From Deltaproteobacteria bacterium (lineage in GTDB: Bacteria; Myxococcota_A; UBA796; UBA2385): a DNA stretch of 6,016 nucleotides. The position numbers were made by a program, and so were the translations under genes. Shown here in pieces: positions 4,930 through 6,016 of this stretch; the first letter of the stretch is position 1, and each line of letters opens with the position of its first letter. The notes beneath the pieces were generated by a model. The model worked only from the letters and a program-made list of their open reading frames with translations. It did no database searches and was not told the DNA's origin. The stretch spans positions 1 to 6,016 of the forward strand of contig JAERSX010000371.1 in NCBI GenBank assembly GCA_016845285.1. Reading direction: 5' to 3'.

Positions 4930-6016
4930 ATGGAAGCCGACGTCCTCGTCATCGGAGCCGGTACCGCAGGTGCCGCTGTAGCGCGGGCCTGCGCCAAGAA
5001 GGGCCTGCGTACCTTGTGCCTCGAGCGGGGGGTCCTCGACCAGGCTGGCGCACGTTGGATCAACGGCGCACCCGGCTGGGCCTTCGACGAGGCGGGGCTC
5101 GCCCGCCCGGCCCCCCCCGAGCTGCGCGGCGACGGCGGGCTCTTCCACATGGTGGCCGGCTGGGGCCCGACCCGCGTGAGCATCGCCGACAGCGAGGTGC
5201 TCGAGGTGGACATGCGCCTGCTGGTGGCCCGCCTCCAAGCAGACGCGCGACGCTTCGGAGCCGACATCGTGGGCGAGCGGCCGGTCCACAGCGTCGAAGA
5301 GCTCCCCGACGAGGTTCGGGTCCAGACCGACGCGGGCACCCTGCGCGTCCGCACCGTGGTCGACGCCACAGGCCTCGGCGGACTCGATCTCCTCGGTGGA
5401 CCGCCCACCCCGCGCACCTTGCTCTGCACGGCCGCCCAGCAGGTCCACGCCCTTGGAGACATCCAAGCCGCCCAAGCCTGGCTGCGCGAGCAGGACGCCC
5501 AGGACGGAGATGTCCTCTGCTTCACGGGCGTGGCCGGTGGCTACAGCATCGTCAATGTCCGCGTCCACGAGCACTCCCCATACGGTCCGGAGGTGAGCTT
5601 GCTCACCGGCTCGATCCCCGCACGGGGGCACCGAGCCGGCCAGCCCTTGCTCGACGACTTCGTCGCCGCCCACGACTGGGTGGGAGAGCGCCGCTTCGGC
5701 GGAGCGCGGGCCATTCCCGTGGCCGGTCCCCACGCCGTGCTCGGCCGGGGTCGTATCGCTGGCATCGGCGACGTGGTGGGCCAGGTCTTCGCCGCCCATG
5801 GCTCGGGCATCGGGGCTCAGCTCGTGGCCTCCGAGCTCCTCGCGTCCACCCTCGCCGACGGCCGCACCCCGTTCGAGTACAGCGTGGCCTGGCACAGAAC
5901 CTACGGCGGTCGCTTTGCTGCGTCCGCGATCTTCGCCGCCTTCTCCCGCGAGCTGAGCGAATCCGAGCTCACCGAGCTCATGGACTCGGGTGTCCTGGGA
6001 CCCACCCTCGTGGCAT
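4930..6016 (+). CDS. FAD-dependent oxidoreductase, geranylgeranyl reductase-like, 3'-partial
   Basis: The frame is open from the ATG at 4930 to the window end (362 codons, no stop), so the C-terminus is missing. It begins with an FAD-binding Rossmann fold: VLVIGAGTAGAA at 5-16 with GxGxxG at Gly9, Gly11 and Gly14, and the ribose-binding acidic residue Glu32 in CLERG. A second flavin motif, VVDATG, is at 143-148. The third, GIGDVVGQVFAAHGSGIG at 278-295, contains the conserved Gly-Asp that contacts the FAD ribityl chain. This order is that of the GR2/p-hydroxybenzoate-hydroxylase-fold flavoproteins, and the C-terminal helices (FSRELSESELTELMDSGVL, 338-356) recall the geranylgeranyl reductase family. 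Members reduce isoprenoid double bonds or act as halogenases or monooxygenases. The N-terminal substrate-side sequence (RWINGAPGW, 42-50) is not one I can assign, so the substrate stays open. No signal peptide is seen. It is divergent from the dehydrogenase across 74 bases and may share promoter control with it. Confidence 0.88.
   Translation, partial: MEADVLVIGAGTAGAAVARACAKKGLRTLCLERGVLDQAGARWINGAPGWAFDEAGLARPAPPELRGDGGLFHMVAGWGPTRVSIADSEVLEVDMRLLVARLQADARRFGADIVGERPVHSVEELPDEVRVQTDAGTLRVRTVVDATGLGGLDLLGGPPTPRTLLCTAAQQVHALGDIQAAQAWLREQDAQDGDVLCFTGVAGGYSIVNVRVHEHSPYGPEVSLLTGSIPARGHRAGQPLLDDFVAAHDWVGERRFGGARAIPVAGPHAVLGRGRIAGIGDVVGQVFAAHGSGIGAQLVASELLASTLADGRTPFEYSVAWHRTYGGRFAASAIFAAFSRELSESELTELMDSGVLGPTLVA

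Noticed and set aside
4906..5895. A 329-residue minus-strand open frame opposite the flavoprotein gene
   Set aside because: The plus strand encodes clear FAD motifs in the right order, and the antisense frame shows no recognisable fold.

Overview
The window is uniformly GC-rich (about 70% by eye) and densely coded. It holds six protein genes and no RNA gene, mobile element or CRISPR array that I can see. Several clues point to a soil or marine bacterium of the Myxococcota / former Deltaproteobacteria type: GC-rich third codon positions, a small exported protein with a choice-of-anchor-D-like domain and a Gly/Asp tail, and a DUF938 methyltransferase. This placement is an inference from style, not from a marker gene.

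Layout from left to right. (1) A plus-strand gene ending at 660 encodes an unrecognised two-helix membrane protein and may begin before the window. (2) A minus-strand block runs from 3101 down to 683. It encodes a WYL-domain transcriptional regulator, then an unrecognised 326-residue protein whose GTG start overlaps the regulator's stop (GTGA), then a small predicted lipoprotein whose start lies well inside the end of the unrecognised gene. The three look like one operon. (3) A 180-base divergent intergenic region (3102-3281) carries a C(UCCG)G hairpin and other small inverted repeats. It separates the operon from a plus-strand DUF938 SAM-dependent methyltransferase (3282-3887). (4) A minus-strand D-2-hydroxyacid dehydrogenase (3920-4855) converges on the methyltransferase with a 32-base gap. 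(5) After a 74-base divergent spacer, a plus-strand FAD-dependent oxidoreductase resembling the geranylgeranyl reductase family starts at 4930 and runs off the end.

Most of the window is ordinary chromosomal metabolism and regulation, and I do not see a clear new system. The points most worth a second look are these. The dehydrogenase keeps its catalytic Arg and His, but has Gly where the family has its catalytic Glu. The lipoprotein signal peptide is overprinted on the Trp-rich end of the upstream gene. The WYL regulator is translationally coupled to an unknown partner protein. The dehydrogenase leader can fold its own Shine-Dalgarno sequence into a hairpin.
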